Below, one piece after another: positions 27,028 through 38,710 of a stretch of 64,000 nt of DNA. Position 1 is the stretch's first letter. Every line of letters starts with the position of its first letter. Where the stretch lies: positions 620,001 through 684,000 of the forward strand of contig NC_015740.1 in NCBI RefSeq assembly GCF_000219605.1, read 5' to 3'. The notes under the pieces are model-generated. The model made no database searches, was not told the origin of the DNA, and worked only from the letters and a program-made list of their open reading frames with translations. The position numbers and the translations under genes are program-made. The stretch is from Stutzerimonas stutzeri (lineage in GTDB: Bacteria > Pseudomonadota > Gammaproteobacteria > Pseudomonadales > Pseudomonadaceae).

Positions 27028-29148
27028 ATGAACACTACCCTTTCTCGCCTGGGCGTATCTCTGCTGGCGGCATTTATTTCGCCAGCACTGCTGGCGGCCA
27101 ATCTCAACGCCTTGGATGTGGCTGCTTTGCCGGGCGATCGGGTTGAGTTGAAACTGGCATTTGACGAGCCTGTCGCGTCACCTCGTGGCTACACGCTGGA
27201 TCAGCCCGCGCGCATTGCCCTGGATCTTCCAGGCGTATCCAACAACCTGGGGGCCAAAAATCGGGAGCTGGGCGTTGGTAATGCACGCAGCGTAACGGTC
27301 GTCGAGGCTCAAGGGCGCACCCGGCTCATCGTCAATCTGACCGCGCTTGTTCCGTATTCCACTCGAGTGGACGGGAACAATCTGTTTGTCGTGCTGGGAG
27401 AAAGTTCGGGAGCGGCCAACCCTGTGTCTGCATCCGCCGCGATCACTGCTCCGCTTGTCAAGCCAGCCCCGGTAAAGCCGTTTGCGGCCGGCAAGGCGAT
27501 CGACAATATCGATTTTCGCCGCGGTGAGGATGGTGCCGGAAACGTGGTAATCACACTGTCCGATCCGTCGGTAGGTTCGACTATCGAAGAGCAGGGTGGA
27601 AAGATCCGCGTTGTGTTCGCCAAGGCGGAGCTGCCTGAAGCACTGCGTGTTCGGCTCGACGTCCAGGATTTTGCTACGCCGGTGAAGTTTGTCGACTCGA
27701 CCGCTCAGGCAGGCGGCGCCAGTATCGCCATCGAGCCTACAGGGCGATACGATTATCTCGCCTATCAGACAGACAACAAGCTGACCATCAGCGTAAAGCC
27801 CCTTACAGAAGAAGAGGCCGATAAGCGCAAGACAGACCGTTTTGCCTATTCCGGTGAAAAACTGTCGCTGAACTTCCAGGATATTGATGTTCGTTCCGTA
27901 CTCCAGTTGATCGCTGATTTTACTGACCTGAACTTGGTTGCCAGCGACACCGTCAGTGGCAACATCACCCTTCGTTTGCAGAACGTGCCTTGGGACCAAG
28001 CGCTCGATCTGGTTTTGAAAACCAAGGGGCTGGATAAGCGGCAAGTAGGGAACGTGCTGCTCGTTGCGCCAGCTGACGAAATCGCTGCGCGTGAGCGCCA
28101 AGAGCTCGAGTCGCAGCGCCAGATTGCCGAGCTTGCACCGTTGCGTCGTGAGGTCGTGCAAGTCAACTATGCCAAGGCTGCGGACATTGCTCGCCTGTTC
28201 CAGTCAGTGACGAGCAACGGCGCCGTTGCAGAGGATCGTGGCTCTATAGCGGTGGATGATCGCACCAATAACATCATCGCTTATCAAACGCAGGAGCGAC
28301 TTGACGAGCTGCGTCGCATCGTCGCTCAGCTCGACATTCCTGTGCGGCAAGTGATGATTGAGGCGCGCATTGTTGAGGCGAATGTGGGCTACGACAAAGC
28401 GCTTGGGGTTCGTTGGGGGGGGAGCTACACCAACGACAGCTGGGGCTTGTATGGCAAGGACGGTGCCATCGGCCGTGATGAAGATAGCGGTCGATATCTT
28501 CTCCCAGGTACAGACAAAGTCGGCAATTTTAAGCTTGAAGATGCGTTGGCCCCGGTTCCATTTGTCGATCTAGGAGTGCTTAACAGCACCGCCGGCATTG
28601 GGATCGGCTATGTCTCGGACCATGGAATCCTGGACCTTCAATTGTCGGCTATGGAGAAAACCGGTAACGGTGAAATCGTCTCCCAGCCAAAGGTGGTTAC
28701 TGCGGATAAAGAAACGGCCAAGATCTTGAAAGGTGCGGAAATCCCCTACCAAGAAGCCAGTTCGAGTGGCGCAACGTCGACATCCTTCAAGGAGGCAGCT
28801 CTTTCGCTTGAGGTGACGCCGCAGATCACGCCGGACAACCGCATTATCATGGAGGTCAAGGTCACCAAGGATGCCCCTGATTTTGCTAACGCTCTGAATG
28901 GCGTGCCGCCGATCAACAAGAACGAAGTCAACGCCAAAGTTCTTGTTACCGACGGAGAAACAATCGTCATCGGTGGTGTATTCTCCAACAGCCAGATCAG
29001 CAGCATTGAAAAAGTGCCGTTTCTGGGCGACGTTCCGTTCGTTGGTCGCCTCTTCCGACGGGACATCGTGGAAGATAAAAAATCCGAGCTTCTGGTCTTC
29101 TTGACCCCTAGAATCCTCAACTACCGAGCGGTCGCCGTGGGCCAGTAA
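27028..29148 (+). CDS. pilQ: Type IV pilus secretin PilQ
   Basis: PilQ forms the outer-membrane pore through which the pilus passes. The 706-aa precursor has a signal peptide ending LLAA, N-terminal AMIN domains that bind peptidoglycan (about 30-230), and an N0/STN domain (LSLNFQDIDVRSVLQLIADF). A secretin N1 domain and the C-terminal secretin domain (VPFLGDVPFVGRLFRR) follow. A frame upstream adds 13 codons, but ATG 27028 has GGAAG upstream and matches the known Pseudomonas N-terminus. aroK starts 3 nt after the stop. Confidence 0.96.
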   Translation: MNTTLSRLGVSLLAAFISPALLAANLNALDVAALPGDRVELKLAFDEPVASPRGYTLDQPARIALDLPGVSNNLGAKNRELGVGNARSVTVVEAQGRTRLIVNLTALVPYSTRVDGNNLFVVLGESSGAANPVSASAAITAPLVKPAPVKPFAAGKAIDNIDFRRGEDGAGNVVITLSDPSVGSTIEEQGGKIRVVFAKAELPEALRVRLDVQDFATPVKFVDSTAQAGGASIAIEPTGRYDYLAYQTDNKLTISVKPLTEEEADKRKTDRFAYSGEKLSLNFQDIDVRSVLQLIADFTDLNLVASDTVSGNITLRLQNVPWDQALDLVLKTKGLDKRQVGNVLLVAPADEIAARERQELESQRQIAELAPLRREVVQVNYAKAADIARLFQSVTSNGAVAEDRGSIAVDDRTNNIIAYQTQERLDELRRIVAQLDIPVRQVMIEARIVEANVGYDKALGVRWGGSYTNDSWGLYGKDGAIGRDEDSGRYLLPGTDKVGNFKLEDALAPVPFVDLGVLNSTAGIGIGYVSDHGILDLQLSAMEKTGNGEIVSQPKVVTADKETAKILKGAEIPYQEASSSGATSTSFKEAALSLEVTPQITPDNRIIMEVKVTKDAPDFANALNGVPPINKNEVNAKVLVTDGETIVIGGVFSNSQISSIEKVPFLGDVPFVGRLFRRDIVEDKKSELLVFLTPRILNYRAVAVGQ

Positions 29149-29151
29149 TCG

Positions 29152-29697
29152 TTGCACAACTTCATCCTCATAGGCCCGATGGGAGCTGGTAAAAGCACCA
29201 TCGGGCGCTTGCTTGCCAAAGAGCTGCGTCTGCCATTCAAGGATTCCGACAAGGAAATCGAGCAGCGGACCGGCGCCAGCATTCCTCTGATTTTCGATGT
29301 AGAGGGTGAGGCCGGTTTTCGCGAGCGTGAACGTGCAGTGATCGCCGATCTTTGTCAGCAGGACGGGGTGGTGCTCGCTACGGGTGGGGGCGCGGTGTTG
29401 CGCGAGGACAATCGCAAGGCACTTCGCTCCGGTGGTCGCGTCGTCTATCTCTGCACTTCTGTCGATCAGCAGCTCGAGCGCACGTCGCGCGACCGCAATC
29501 GTCCGTTGCTGCAGGCAAGCGATCCCCGTACCGTTCTTGCTGGGCTCATGGCTATTCGCGACCCGCTGTACCGCTCCATTGCGGATATCATCATCGAGAC
29601 AGACGAGCGTCCGCCGCGGCTGGTGGTCATGGAAATTCTCGATAGGCTCGCTTCATTGCCTCCCCGTGAAAGCCAGGATGAATCTGCGCTATCCTAG
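29152..29697 (+). CDS. aroK: Shikimate kinase
   Basis: AroK phosphorylates shikimate with ATP in aromatic amino-acid synthesis. The 181-aa protein has Walker [10 protein letters not shown] (residues 8-16), the substrate motif [11 protein letters not shown], and ATGGGAVLR. The start appears to be TTG, three bases after the pilQ stop. No ATG or GTG nearby preserves the P-loop N-terminus and no clear Shine-Dalgarno sequence is seen, so expression may rely on coupling to pilQ translation. aroB follows. Confidence 0.94.
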   Translation: MHNFILIGPMGAGKSTIGRLLAKELRLPFKDSDKEIEQRTGASIPLIFDVEGEAGFRERERAVIADLCQQDGVVLATGGGAVLREDNRKALRSGGRVVYLCTSVDQQLERTSRDRNRPLLQASDPRTVLAGLMAIRDPLYRSIADIIIETDERPPRLVVMEILDRLASLPPRESQDESALS

Positions 29698-29720
29698 CCC
29701 CCTTTATTGTTGGGGGCCCC

Positions 29721-30824
29721 ATGCAGACTCTTCAGGTCGATCTCGGCGAGCGTAGCTATCCCATTCATATCGGCGAGCGATTGATCGATCGCAGCGATCT
29801 TTTTGCAAGCAAGATTCGCGGCCGCCAAGTCGCCATCGTGACCAATGAAACGGTTGCGCCACTGTACCTCGATCGTCTGACGAGCACGCTTTCCGGCTAT
29901 TCCGTTACCCCCATAATCCTGCCTGATGGCGAAAGCCACAAAAATTGGGAGACGCTTCAGCTTATTTTCGACGCACTGCTCGGTGCTCGGCACGATCGCA
30001 ATACAACGGTCGTGGCGTTGGGCGGCGGCGTCATCGGCGACATGGCGGGATTCGCGGCCGCCAGCTACCAGCGTGGTGTGGACTTCATCCAGGTGCCGAC
30101 CACGCTTCTCTCGCAAGTGGACTCCTCGGTCGGTGGCAAGACCGGCATCAACCACCCGCTGGGCAAGAACATGATCGGCGCGTTCTACCAGCCTCGTGCG
30201 GTGGTCATCGATACCGCCACGTTGGCGACGTTGCCGTCTCGCGAGCTGTCTGCAGGGCTGGCTGAAGTCATCAAGTACGGGCTGATCTGCGACGAGCCCT
30301 TCCTGACCTGGCTCGAAGCCAATATCGATCGGATTCGCTCGCTGGATTCACTGGCGCTGACCGAGGCGATCCACCGTTCCTGCGCAGCCAAGGCCAAGGT
30401 GGTCAATGCGGACGAGCGAGAATCGGGTGTGCGCGCCACCCTCAACCTGGGCCATACCTTTGGCCACGCCATAGAGACCCATATGGGTTATGGGGTCTGG
30501 CTGCATGGTGAGGCGGTATCGGCGGGAACCGTGATGGCGCTTGAGATGTCCTCTCAGCTCGGCTGGATCGGCCAGGCGGATCGTGATCGCGCCATCCGGC
30601 TTTTGCAGCGAGCCGGGCTGCCGGTGGTGCCTCCTGCCGAGATGCAGCCGCAAGATTTCCTTGAGCACATGGCGGTGGACAAGAAGGTCCTGGATGGTCG
30701 TCTCCGTCTCGTGCTGCTTCGGCAGATGGGGGAGGCGGTTGTCACAGGCGACTTCCCTCGCGGCGTGCTCGAAACCACCTTGAGCGCCGATTACGGTGTT
30801 ATGACGGAACACTTGGGAGCGTAA
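29721..30824 (+). CDS. aroB: 3-dehydroquinate synthase
   Basis: AroB cyclises DAHP to 3-dehydroquinate using NAD+ and a divalent metal. The 367-aa protein has the NAD-binding [17 protein letters not shown] and [19 protein letters not shown]. The metal-ligand regions with Glu and two His ([26 protein letters not shown]) are also present. It lies directly after aroK, the usual order, and before a SPOR-domain ATPase gene. Confidence 0.97.
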   Translation: MQTLQVDLGERSYPIHIGERLIDRSDLFASKIRGRQVAIVTNETVAPLYLDRLTSTLSGYSVTPIILPDGESHKNWETLQLIFDALLGARHDRNTTVVALGGGVIGDMAGFAAASYQRGVDFIQVPTTLLSQVDSSVGGKTGINHPLGKNMIGAFYQPRAVVIDTATLATLPSRELSAGLAEVIKYGLICDEPFLTWLEANIDRIRSLDSLALTEAIHRSCAAKAKVVNADERESGVRATLNLGHTFGHAIETHMGYGVWLHGEAVSAGTVMALEMSSQLGWIGQADRDRAIRLLQRAGLPVVPPAEMQPQDFLEHMAVDKKVLDGRLRLVLLRQMGEAVVTGDFPRGVLETTLSADYGVMTEHLGA

Positions 30825-30834
30825 GAAAATTTCC

Positions 30835-32424
30835 ATGAACAGTTTGTCCGCGGACGACGCGTTTCTGACTCACTATGGCTTCAGCCATGACCCTTTCGCG
30901 GCCCGTGTTCCGGGGTTCAAGTTCTTTCCCGCTCAGCGCAAGCCGGTGCTTGGGCAGCTGCACCACCTGGCCCGTTACAGCCAGTTGCTGTTGTTGGTGA
31001 CCGGGCCGGAAGGCAGCGGCAAAACGTTGCTACGCCAGGCGCTTGTCGCCAGCAGCAACAAGCAGGCTGTGCAGAGCGTAGTCGTCACTCCGCAGAGCAC
31101 CATGGACGCCAGTGCGCTGTTGGCGCAGATCGCTCAGGCACTCAACAGTCAGGACGCCGATTTCGATGGCATCATGGCGCAGGTAGTCCAGCTGGCTCTG
31201 ACGGGGCAGGAAGTCTATCTGTTGGTGGATGATGCCGAGCGCCTGACTGGCGCTGCGGTGGAGACCCTGCTGCGTCTGGCTGCGGGGACACCTGAAGCGC
31301 GCCCGCACGTCTTTCTGTTTGGCGAGCCTGCGCTGGCCGGGCGACTTGAAGCCCTGAGCGAAGGCGAAGAACGCCATCACGCCATCGCCTTGCAACCTTA
31401 TGAAGAAGATGAGACGCGCGAGTATCTGGCGCTGCGGCTCGAAGGTGCGGGTAGCGGCATCGAGTGCCTGAACGAGGAGCAGATTGCGCGTATCCATGAT
31501 CAGTCGGGCGGCTGGCCTGGAGCGATCAACCAGGTGGCGCGTGACGAACTTCTCGCGGCGATGCAGAGCAGTCGCGGACGGCGGAAGTCCACCGGCATGG
31601 CATTGCCGCTGCCGAAGAAACATCTGTTGGCGGCGCTGGCCGTGATTGTGGTGGTCGCGATTGGCTTTCTGGTTCTGCGTGGTGGCGAGGGTGAGCGGTC
31701 GGTTGCGCCGCAAGCCACTCAGTTGCCGCTCGATGCTCCGGCGGGCTCATCAGCGGCTTCGTCTGAGCAGGGCGGGCAAACCGCGATCGAGTTCGATGCT
31801 GAGGAACGGCCGTTGTCGCTGCCGCTGGGCGGTGATGCGCAGCCGGTGATTCGAGAGCCGCTCGCTGCCGCTGCCGCTGCAGGTGGCGAAAACGATGCTG
31901 AGGTTGCGCTTCCCGGTGCGCGCGAATCGACAATTCCTGCACCTGCACCTGCACCTGCACCTGCACCTGCACCTGCACCTGCACCTGCACCGGTGGAGCG
32001 TGCCCAGCCTGCTCCGCCTGTTGCAACGGTGCCGACGCCGGCGCCGACACAGGCGCCTGCTCCGGCATCGCCGCAGGTGCGGCAGAATGTCGCCGAGCGT
32101 ACGCCAGCGCCTACTGCTGCGCCCAGCGCTTCAGGCAATCGGTCTTGGTATGCCAGTCAGCCGGGCAGCAACTATCTGGTCCAGATCCTCGGGACACGTG
32201 TCGAAAAGAATGCCCAAGCGATCGTTCAGCAGCACGGCGCCAGCTATCGCTACTTCACCAAGACGCACGAAGGCAAGCCGCTCTACGTCGTCACCTATGG
32301 CAATTTTGCCAACCGAGCGGCAGCGGTTGCAGCGGTGAAGTCGCTGCCCGCTTCGCTCCAGGCCGGCAAGCCATGGGTACGAAGTTTCGCCAGCGTCCAG
32401 CAGGAATTGGCGCCAGCTCGATAA
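30835..32424 (+). CDS. DamX-like AAA ATPase with SPOR domain
   Basis: This 529-aa protein has an ExeA/GspA-like AAA+ domain (residues about 10-250) with Walker A GPEGSGKT (57-64) and a Walker-B-like LLVDDAERL. One transmembrane helix follows (about 263-281), then a long Pro/Ala-rich periplasmic linker and a C-terminal SPOR domain (about 443-527). The layout matches DamX, a septal-ring protein in division. The AAA part is cytoplasmic and the SPOR part periplasmic. The linker contains a perfect hexanucleotide repeat at 31939-31992. It is the last gene of the pil-aro cluster. Confidence 0.85.
   Translation: MNSLSADDAFLTHYGFSHDPFAARVPGFKFFPAQRKPVLGQLHHLARYSQLLLLVTGPEGSGKTLLRQALVASSNKQAVQSVVVTPQSTMDASALLAQIAQALNSQDADFDGIMAQVVQLALTGQEVYLLVDDAERLTGAAVETLLRLAAGTPEARPHVFLFGEPALAGRLEALSEGEERHHAIALQPYEEDETREYLALRLEGAGSGIECLNEEQIARIHDQSGGWPGAINQVARDELLAAMQSSRGRRKSTGMALPLPKKHLLAALAVIVVVAIGFLVLRGGEGERSVAPQATQLPLDAPAGSSAASSEQGGQTAIEFDAEERPLSLPLGGDAQPVIREPLAAAAAAGGENDAEVALPGARESTIPAPAPAPAPAPAPAPAPAPVERAQPAPPVATVPTPAPTQAPAPASPQVRQNVAERTPAPTAAPSASGNRSWYASQPGSNYLVQILGTRVEKNAQAIVQQHGASYRYFTKTHEGKPLYVVTYGNFANRAAAVAAVKSLPASLQAGKPWVRSFASVQQELAPAR
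31939..31992 (+). repeat. Hexanucleotide tandem repeat (GCACCT)8 plus GCACCG
   Basis: Eight perfect GCACCT units followed by one GCACCG encode an Ala-Pro run from residue 369 of the DamX-like protein. The 6-bp unit keeps the frame whatever the copy number. Confidence 0.97.
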
Positions 32425-32429
32425 AAAAT

Positions 32430-32464
32430 GCCCCAAAAAAGTGCGCAACGCACTGTTTTGGGGC
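32430..32464. other. Large hairpin between the DamX-like gene and gltB
   Basis: Arms GCCCCAAAA / TTTTGGGGC (9 bp), one A-G mismatch, then AGTGCG / CGCACT (6 bp) close a CAA loop. It starts 5 nt after the stop codon. The T-tract lies on the minus-strand side (A6 at 32423-32428), not after the plus-strand arm, so termination of the plus-strand transcript is plausible but not canonical. Confidence 0.6.
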
Positions 32465-32476
32465 TTGCAAAAATAA

Positions 32477-32505
32477 TTGTGCCGATCTAGCGGGCTTTGT
32501 AAACT
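32477..32505 (+). promoter_or_regulatory. Candidate promoter of gltBD
   Basis: TTGTGC (32477-32482) and TAAACT (32500-32505) are 17 bp apart, 91 nt upstream of the gltB ATG and downstream of a hairpin. A GACGG/CCGTC dyad at 32531-32553 lies in the leader. Confidence 0.4.
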
Positions 32506-32596
32506 GCTCCCCCTTTTGCCCACGTGAATGACGGGGTGAGTCGCTGCGCCGTCAATAAGGGGTTGATTTACAACGCATTTAGCTGGTGGAGTGCCT

Positions 32597-35500
32597 ATGA
32601 GAGCAGGTCTGTTTCGTCCTGAAGAGTTCAAGGATAACTGCGGCTTCGGTCTGATTGCCCACATGCAGGGCGAGGCAAGCCATCACCTGCTAAAGACTGC
32701 CATTCAGTCCCTGACATGCATGACTCACCGCGGCGGCATCAACGCCGATGGCAAGACCGGCGACGGCTGCGGTCTGTTGATGCAGAAGCCTGACGCCTTT
32801 CTGCGCGCGAAGGCCCTGGAGCATTTCAACGCCGAGCTGCCGGCCCAATATGCGGTTGGCATGGTCTTCCTCGATCAGGACGCCAGCAAGGCGGATCGCG
32901 CTCGTGCTCAGTTGAGCGAGGAAATCCAGGCGCAGGGGCTTACCCTGGTTGGCTGGCGTGAGGTCCCGGTGGACACCAGCGTTCTCGGGCAGCTGGCGCT
33001 CGAGCGTCTGCCGCGCATCGAGCAGGTGTTCGTTTCCGGCGAGGGCCTCGATGAGCGTCAGTTCGGCATCAAGCTGTTCTTCGCCCGCCGCCGCGCCGAA
33101 GTCGCACTGGCCGACGACAGCGCCTTCTACGTCTGCAGCCTCTCGGACAAGGACATCATCTACAAAGGCCTGATGATGCCGGCCGACCTGGCCCAGTTCT
33201 ACCCGGACCTGGGTGACGAGCGCCTCGCGACCGCGATCTGCGTGTTCCACCAGCGTTTCTCCACCAACACCATGCCGCAGTGGCGGCTGGCTCAGCCGTT
33301 CCGCTTTCTTGCGCACAACGGCGAAATCAACACCATCACCGGTAACCGCAACTGGGCCCAGGCGCGCCGCCTGAAGTTCGCCAACGAATTGCTGCCGGAT
33401 CTCGAAAGCCTGTCGCCGCTGATCAACCGCACCGGTTCTGACTCCTCGAGCATGGACAACATGCTCGAACTCTTGGTCACCGGAGGAATGGATCTGTTCC
33501 GTGGCCTGCGCATGATCATTCCGCCGGCCTGGCAGAACGTCGAGACCATGGACCCCGACCTGCGTGCCTTCTACGAATTCAACTCCATGCACATGGAGCC
33601 CTGGGATGGCCCGGCCGGCGTGGTGCTGACCGATGGCCGCCACGCGGTTTGTCTGCTCGACCGCAACGGGCTGCGTCCGGCGCGCTGGGTAACCACCAAG
33701 AATGGCTATATCACCCTCGCGTCCGAAGTCGGCGTCTGGGATTACAAGCCGGAAGATGTGCTTGCCAAGGGTCGTGTCGGCCCGGGGCAGATCCTCGCGG
33801 TGGACACCCACACCGGCAAGGTGCTGCACACCGATGACATCGACAACCACCTGAAGGCGCAGCAGCCTTACAAGAAGTGGCTGCGGCAGAACGCGCTGCG
33901 CATCCAGTCGACGCTGGATGACAACGATCACGGTTCGGCTTTCTACGATGCCGACCAGCTCAAGCAGTACATGAAGATGTACCAGGTCACCTTCGAGGAG
34001 CGTGACCAGGTGCTGCGCCCGCTGGCCGAACAGGGCCAGGAAGCGGTCGGATCGATGGGCGACGACACGCCCATGGCCGTGCTGTCGCGCCGCGTGCGTT
34101 CGCCCTACGACTACTTCCGCCAGCAGTTCGCCCAGGTGACCAACCCGCCGATCGACCCGCTGCGCGAAGCCATCGTGATGTCGCTGGAAACCTGTCTGGG
34201 TGCCGAGCGCAACGTCTTCGAGGAAACCGCCGAACACGCCAATCGGGCGATCCTGACCACGCCGGTGATCTCGCCCGCCAAATGGCGCACGATCATGAAC
34301 CTCGAGCGGCCCGGCTTCGAGCGTCTGGTCATCGACCTCAACTACGAGGAAGGTACCGGCCTCGAGGCGGCGATCCGCAACATCGCCGATCAGGCCGAAG
34401 AGGCCGTGCGCGGGGGCAAGGTGCTGCTGGTGCTGAGCGATCGCCACATCGCTCCGGGCAAACTGCCGGTGCATGCTTCGCTGGCGGTCGGTGCGGTACA
34501 CCACCGCCTGGTCGAGACCGGGCTGCGCTGCAGCTGCAACATCCTGGTGGAAACCGCCACCGCTCGCGATCCGCATCATTTCGCAGTGCTCATCGGTTTC
34601 GGTGCGACAGCTGTCTACCCGTTCCTCGCCTACGAAGTGCTGGGTGACCTGATCCGTACCGGCGAGGTGCTGGGCGATCTCTACGAAGTGTTCAAGCACT
34701 ATCGCAAGGGCATCTCCAAGGGGCTGATGAAGATCATCTCCAAGATGGGCATCTCGACCATCGCGTCCTACCGCGGCGCGCAACTGTTCGAAGCCGTCGG
34801 CCTGTCCGACGAGGTCGTGGAGCTCAGCTTCCGCGGCGTCGCCAGTCGCATCAAGGGTGCCCGCTTCGAGGACCTCGAGGCCGAGCAGAAGGCGCTGGCG
34901 GTCGAAGCCTGGAGCAGCCGCAAGCCGATCCAGCAGGGTGGCCTGCTGAAGTTCGTCTACGGCGGCGAGTACCACGCCTACAACCCCGACGTGGTCAGCG
35001 CGCTGCAGCTCGCCGTGCAGAGCGGTGACTACAGCCGCTTCAAGGAGTACACGGCGCTGGTCGATCAGCGCCCGGTGGCGATGCTGCGTGACCTGCTCAA
35101 GGTCAAGCTGGCCGATCAGCCGCTGGCGCTGGAGGAGGTCGAGCCGCTGGATGCCATCCTCAAGCGCTTCGACTCCGCTGGTATTTCCTTGGGCGCACTG
35201 TCGCCGGAAGCCCACGAAGCCATCGCCGCGGCGATGAACCGCATCGGGGCGCGTTCGAACTCCGGTGAGGGCGGTGAAGACCCGGCCCGCTACGGCACCG
35301 AGCGCAGCTCGAAGATCAAGCAGGTCGCAACCGGCCGCTTCGGTGTGACCCCGGAATACCTGGTCAACGCCGAAGTGCTGCAGATCAAGGTCGCCCAGGG
35401 CGCCAAGCCGGGTGAAGGCGGCCAGCTGCCCGGTGGCAAGGTCAATGGCCTGATCGCGCGTCTGCGTTACGCCGTGCCCGGCGTGACCCTGATCTCCCCG

Positions 35501-37045
35501 CCGCCGCACCATGACATCTATTCCATCGAGGACCTCGCGCAGCTGATCTTCGACCTCAAGCAGGTCAATCCGCAGGCGCTGGTGTCCGTCAAGCTGGTGG
35601 CCGAGCCGGGCGTGGGCACCATCGCCGCCGGCGTGGCCAAGGCCTACGCCGACCTGATCACCATCTCCGGTTACGACGGCGGCACCGGTGCCTCGCCGCT
35701 GACCTCGATCCGCTATGCCGGTTCGCCGTGGGAGCTGGGCCTGGCGGAAACCCACCAGACCCTGCGCGGCAATGACCTGCGGGGCAAGGTCCGGGTGCAG
35801 ACCGATGGTGGCCTGAAGACTGGCCTGGACGTGATCAAGGCCGCGATCCTCGGCGCCGAAAGCTTCGGCTTCGGGACCGCGCCGATGATCGCCCTGGGCT
35901 GCAAGTACCTGCGCATCTGCCACCTGAACAACTGCGCCACCGGCGTCGCAACCCAGAACGAGCAGCTGCGCAAGGATCACTTCATCGGCACGGTCGACAT
36001 GGTGGTCAACTTCTTCCAGTTCGTCGCCGAGGAAACCCGCGAGTGGCTGGCCAAGCTGGGCGTGCGCAGCCTCGGCGAGCTGATCGGCCGTACCGATCTG
36101 CTCGAAGTGCTGCCGGGCGACACCGCCAAGCAGAACAACCTCGACCTGACGCCGCTGCTCGGCGGCAGCAGCATCCCGGCCGACAAGCCGCAGTTCTGCG
36201 AAGTGGAGAAGAACCCGCCGTTCGACCAAGGGTTGCTGGCAGAAGAAATGGTCAAGCTGGCCAAGAGTGCCATCGACGCCAAGAGCGGCGGCGAGTTCGA
36301 ACTGGAGATCTGCAACTGCGACCGTTCCATCGGTGCGCGCGTCTCCGGCGAGATCGCCCGTCAGCATGGCAACCAGGGCATGAAGGATGCGCCGATTACC
36401 TTCCGCTTCAAGGGCACGGCGGGGCAGAGCTTCGGTGTGTGGAACGCCGGCGGCCTGAACCTGTACCTGGAAGGCGACGCCAACGACTACGTCGGCAAGG
36501 GTATGACCGGCGGCAAGCTGGTGGTCACCCCACCGCAGGGCGCTGCCTATCGTTCGCAGGATTCGGCCATCATCGGCAATACCTGCCTGTACGGCGCCAC
36601 CGGTGGCAAGCTGTTCGCCGCCGGTACTGCCGGCGAGCGTTTCGCCGTGCGCAACTCCGGCGCCCATGCGGTCGTCGAGGGCACGGGCGACCATTGCTGC
36701 GAATACATGACCGGCGGCTTTGTCTGCGTACTGGGCAAGACCGGGCACAACTTCGGCTCCGGCATGACCGGTGGTTTCGCCTACGTGCTGGACATGGACA
36801 ACAGTTTCGTCGACCGCGTGAACAACGAACTGGTCAACCTGCAGCGCATCACCGGCGAGGCGATGGAAGCCCATCGCAGCCATCTGCAGGATGTGCTGCG
36901 TGAGTACGTTGCCGAAACCGCGAGCGAGTGGGGGGCAGAACTGCTGGATAATCTTGACGACTATCTGCGTCGTTTCTGGCTGGTCAAGCCCAAGGCGGCC
37001 AACCTGGCCTCGCTGCTGTCGAGCACCCGGGCCAACCCGCAATAA
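32597..37045 (+). CDS. gltB: Glutamate synthase (NADPH), large subunit
   Basis: GltB makes two glutamates from glutamine and 2-oxoglutarate. The 1482-aa precursor has a 14-residue propeptide. Cleavage would expose C15 ([10 protein letters not shown]), the N-terminal nucleophile of the glutaminase domain. The central and FMN-binding synthase domains follow, with the 3Fe-4S cluster motif [12 protein letters not shown] near residue 1100. A C-terminal beta-helix domain (GXXGXXXG repeats) ends the protein. The ATG at 32597 has GGTGGAG 6 nt upstream. A GTG two codons earlier is not favoured. gltD follows after a 107-nt gap holding a hairpin. Confidence 0.97.
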   Translation: MRAGLFRPEEFKDNCGFGLIAHMQGEASHHLLKTAIQSLTCMTHRGGINADGKTGDGCGLLMQKPDAFLRAKALEHFNAELPAQYAVGMVFLDQDASKADRARAQLSEEIQAQGLTLVGWREVPVDTSVLGQLALERLPRIEQVFVSGEGLDERQFGIKLFFARRRAEVALADDSAFYVCSLSDKDIIYKGLMMPADLAQFYPDLGDERLATAICVFHQRFSTNTMPQWRLAQPFRFLAHNGEINTITGNRNWAQARRLKFANELLPDLESLSPLINRTGSDSSSMDNMLELLVTGGMDLFRGLRMIIPPAWQNVETMDPDLRAFYEFNSMHMEPWDGPAGVVLTDGRHAVCLLDRNGLRPARWVTTKNGYITLASEVGVWDYKPEDVLAKGRVGPGQILAVDTHTGKVLHTDDIDNHLKAQQPYKKWLRQNALRIQSTLDDNDHGSAFYDADQLKQYMKMYQVTFEERDQVLRPLAEQGQEAVGSMGDDTPMAVLSRRVRSPYDYFRQQFAQVTNPPIDPLREAIVMSLETCLGAERNVFEETAEHANRAILTTPVISPAKWRTIMNLERPGFERLVIDLNYEEGTGLEAAIRNIADQAEEAVRGGKVLLVLSDRHIAPGKLPVHASLAVGAVHHRLVETGLRCSCNILVETATARDPHHFAVLIGFGATAVYPFLAYEVLGDLIRTGEVLGDLYEVFKHYRKGISKGLMKIISKMGISTIASYRGAQLFEAVGLSDEVVELSFRGVASRIKGARFEDLEAEQKALAVEAWSSRKPIQQGGLLKFVYGGEYHAYNPDVVSALQLAVQSGDYSRFKEYTALVDQRPVAMLRDLLKVKLADQPLALEEVEPLDAILKRFDSAGISLGALSPEAHEAIAAAMNRIGARSNSGEGGEDPARYGTERSSKIKQVATGRFGVTPEYLVNAEVLQIKVAQGAKPGEGGQLPGGKVNGLIARLRYAVPGVTLISPPPHHDIYSIEDLAQLIFDLKQVNPQALVSVKLVAEPGVGTIAAGVAKAYADLITISGYDGGTGASPLTSIRYAGSPWELGLAETHQTLRGNDLRGKVRVQTDGGLKTGLDVIKAAILGAESFGFGTAPMIALGCKYLRICHLNNCATGVATQNEQLRKDHFIGTVDMVVNFFQFVAEETREWLAKLGVRSLGELIGRTDLLEVLPGDTAKQNNLDLTPLLGGSSIPADKPQFCEVEKNPPFDQGLLAEEMVKLAKSAIDAKSGGEFELEICNCDRSIGARVSGEIARQHGNQGMKDAPITFRFKGTAGQSFGVWNAGGLNLYLEGDANDYVGKGMTGGKLVVTPPQGAAYRSQDSAIIGNTCLYGATGGKLFAAGTAGERFAVRNSGAHAVVEGTGDHCCEYMTGGFVCVLGKTGHNFGSGMTGGFAYVLDMDNSFVDRVNNELVNLQRITGEAMEAHRSHLQDVLREYVAETASEWGAELLDNLDDYLRRFWLVKPKAANLASLLSSTRANPQ

Positions 37046-37061
37046 CAAGAAGCCGCTTCAG

Positions 37062-37092
37062 GCAGCGGCCCCGCCTTGGCTGGGGCCGCTGC
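37062..37092 (+). other. Perfect hairpin in the gltB-gltD intergenic gap
   Basis: Arms GCAGCGGCCCC and GGGGCCGCTGC pair over 11 bp around a 9-nt loop that can itself form a short stem. No T-tract follows, so this is more likely an mRNA processing, stability or pausing element than a terminator. Confidence 0.7.
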
Positions 37093-37101
37093 TCACCCTG
37101 A

Positions 37102-38571
<1,470 letters not shown>

Positions 38572-38633
38572 TCGGTGTTGATCGAGCGCCGACAGGGGCT
38601 CGGAACGGCCTGATTTGAATCAAGCCCAAAGGT

Positions 38634-38666
38634 AAAAGGCACGGCACTCGCCGTGCCTTTTTTTTT
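38634..38666 (+). terminator. Terminator after gltD
   Basis: A perfect 12-bp stem (AAAAGGCACGGC / GCCGTGCCTTTT, loop actc) is followed by T to give a run of nine T. It ends the gltBD unit before hemE. Confidence 0.95.
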
Positions 38667-38710
38667 CCGCTTTGCGACAATGCACGGCACTTTTTCGCTG
38701 GAACCCTGCC

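Noticed and set aside
31938..31992. Possible phase-variable switch at the hexanucleotide repeat
   Set aside because: The unit is 6 bp, so slippage keeps the reading frame. Only linker length could vary, not on/off expression.
31883..32068. His-Leu repeat protein read from another frame of the GCACCT repeat
   Set aside because: It is a translation of the microsatellite in the wrong frame. The Ala-Pro frame belongs to the SPOR-domain protein.
32690..37048. A 1452-residue open frame antisense to gltB
   Set aside because: It mirrors gltB in the opposite strand and arises from GC-rich third positions. Its composition (His/Ala/Arg/Val-rich) and lack of any domain argue against a gene.
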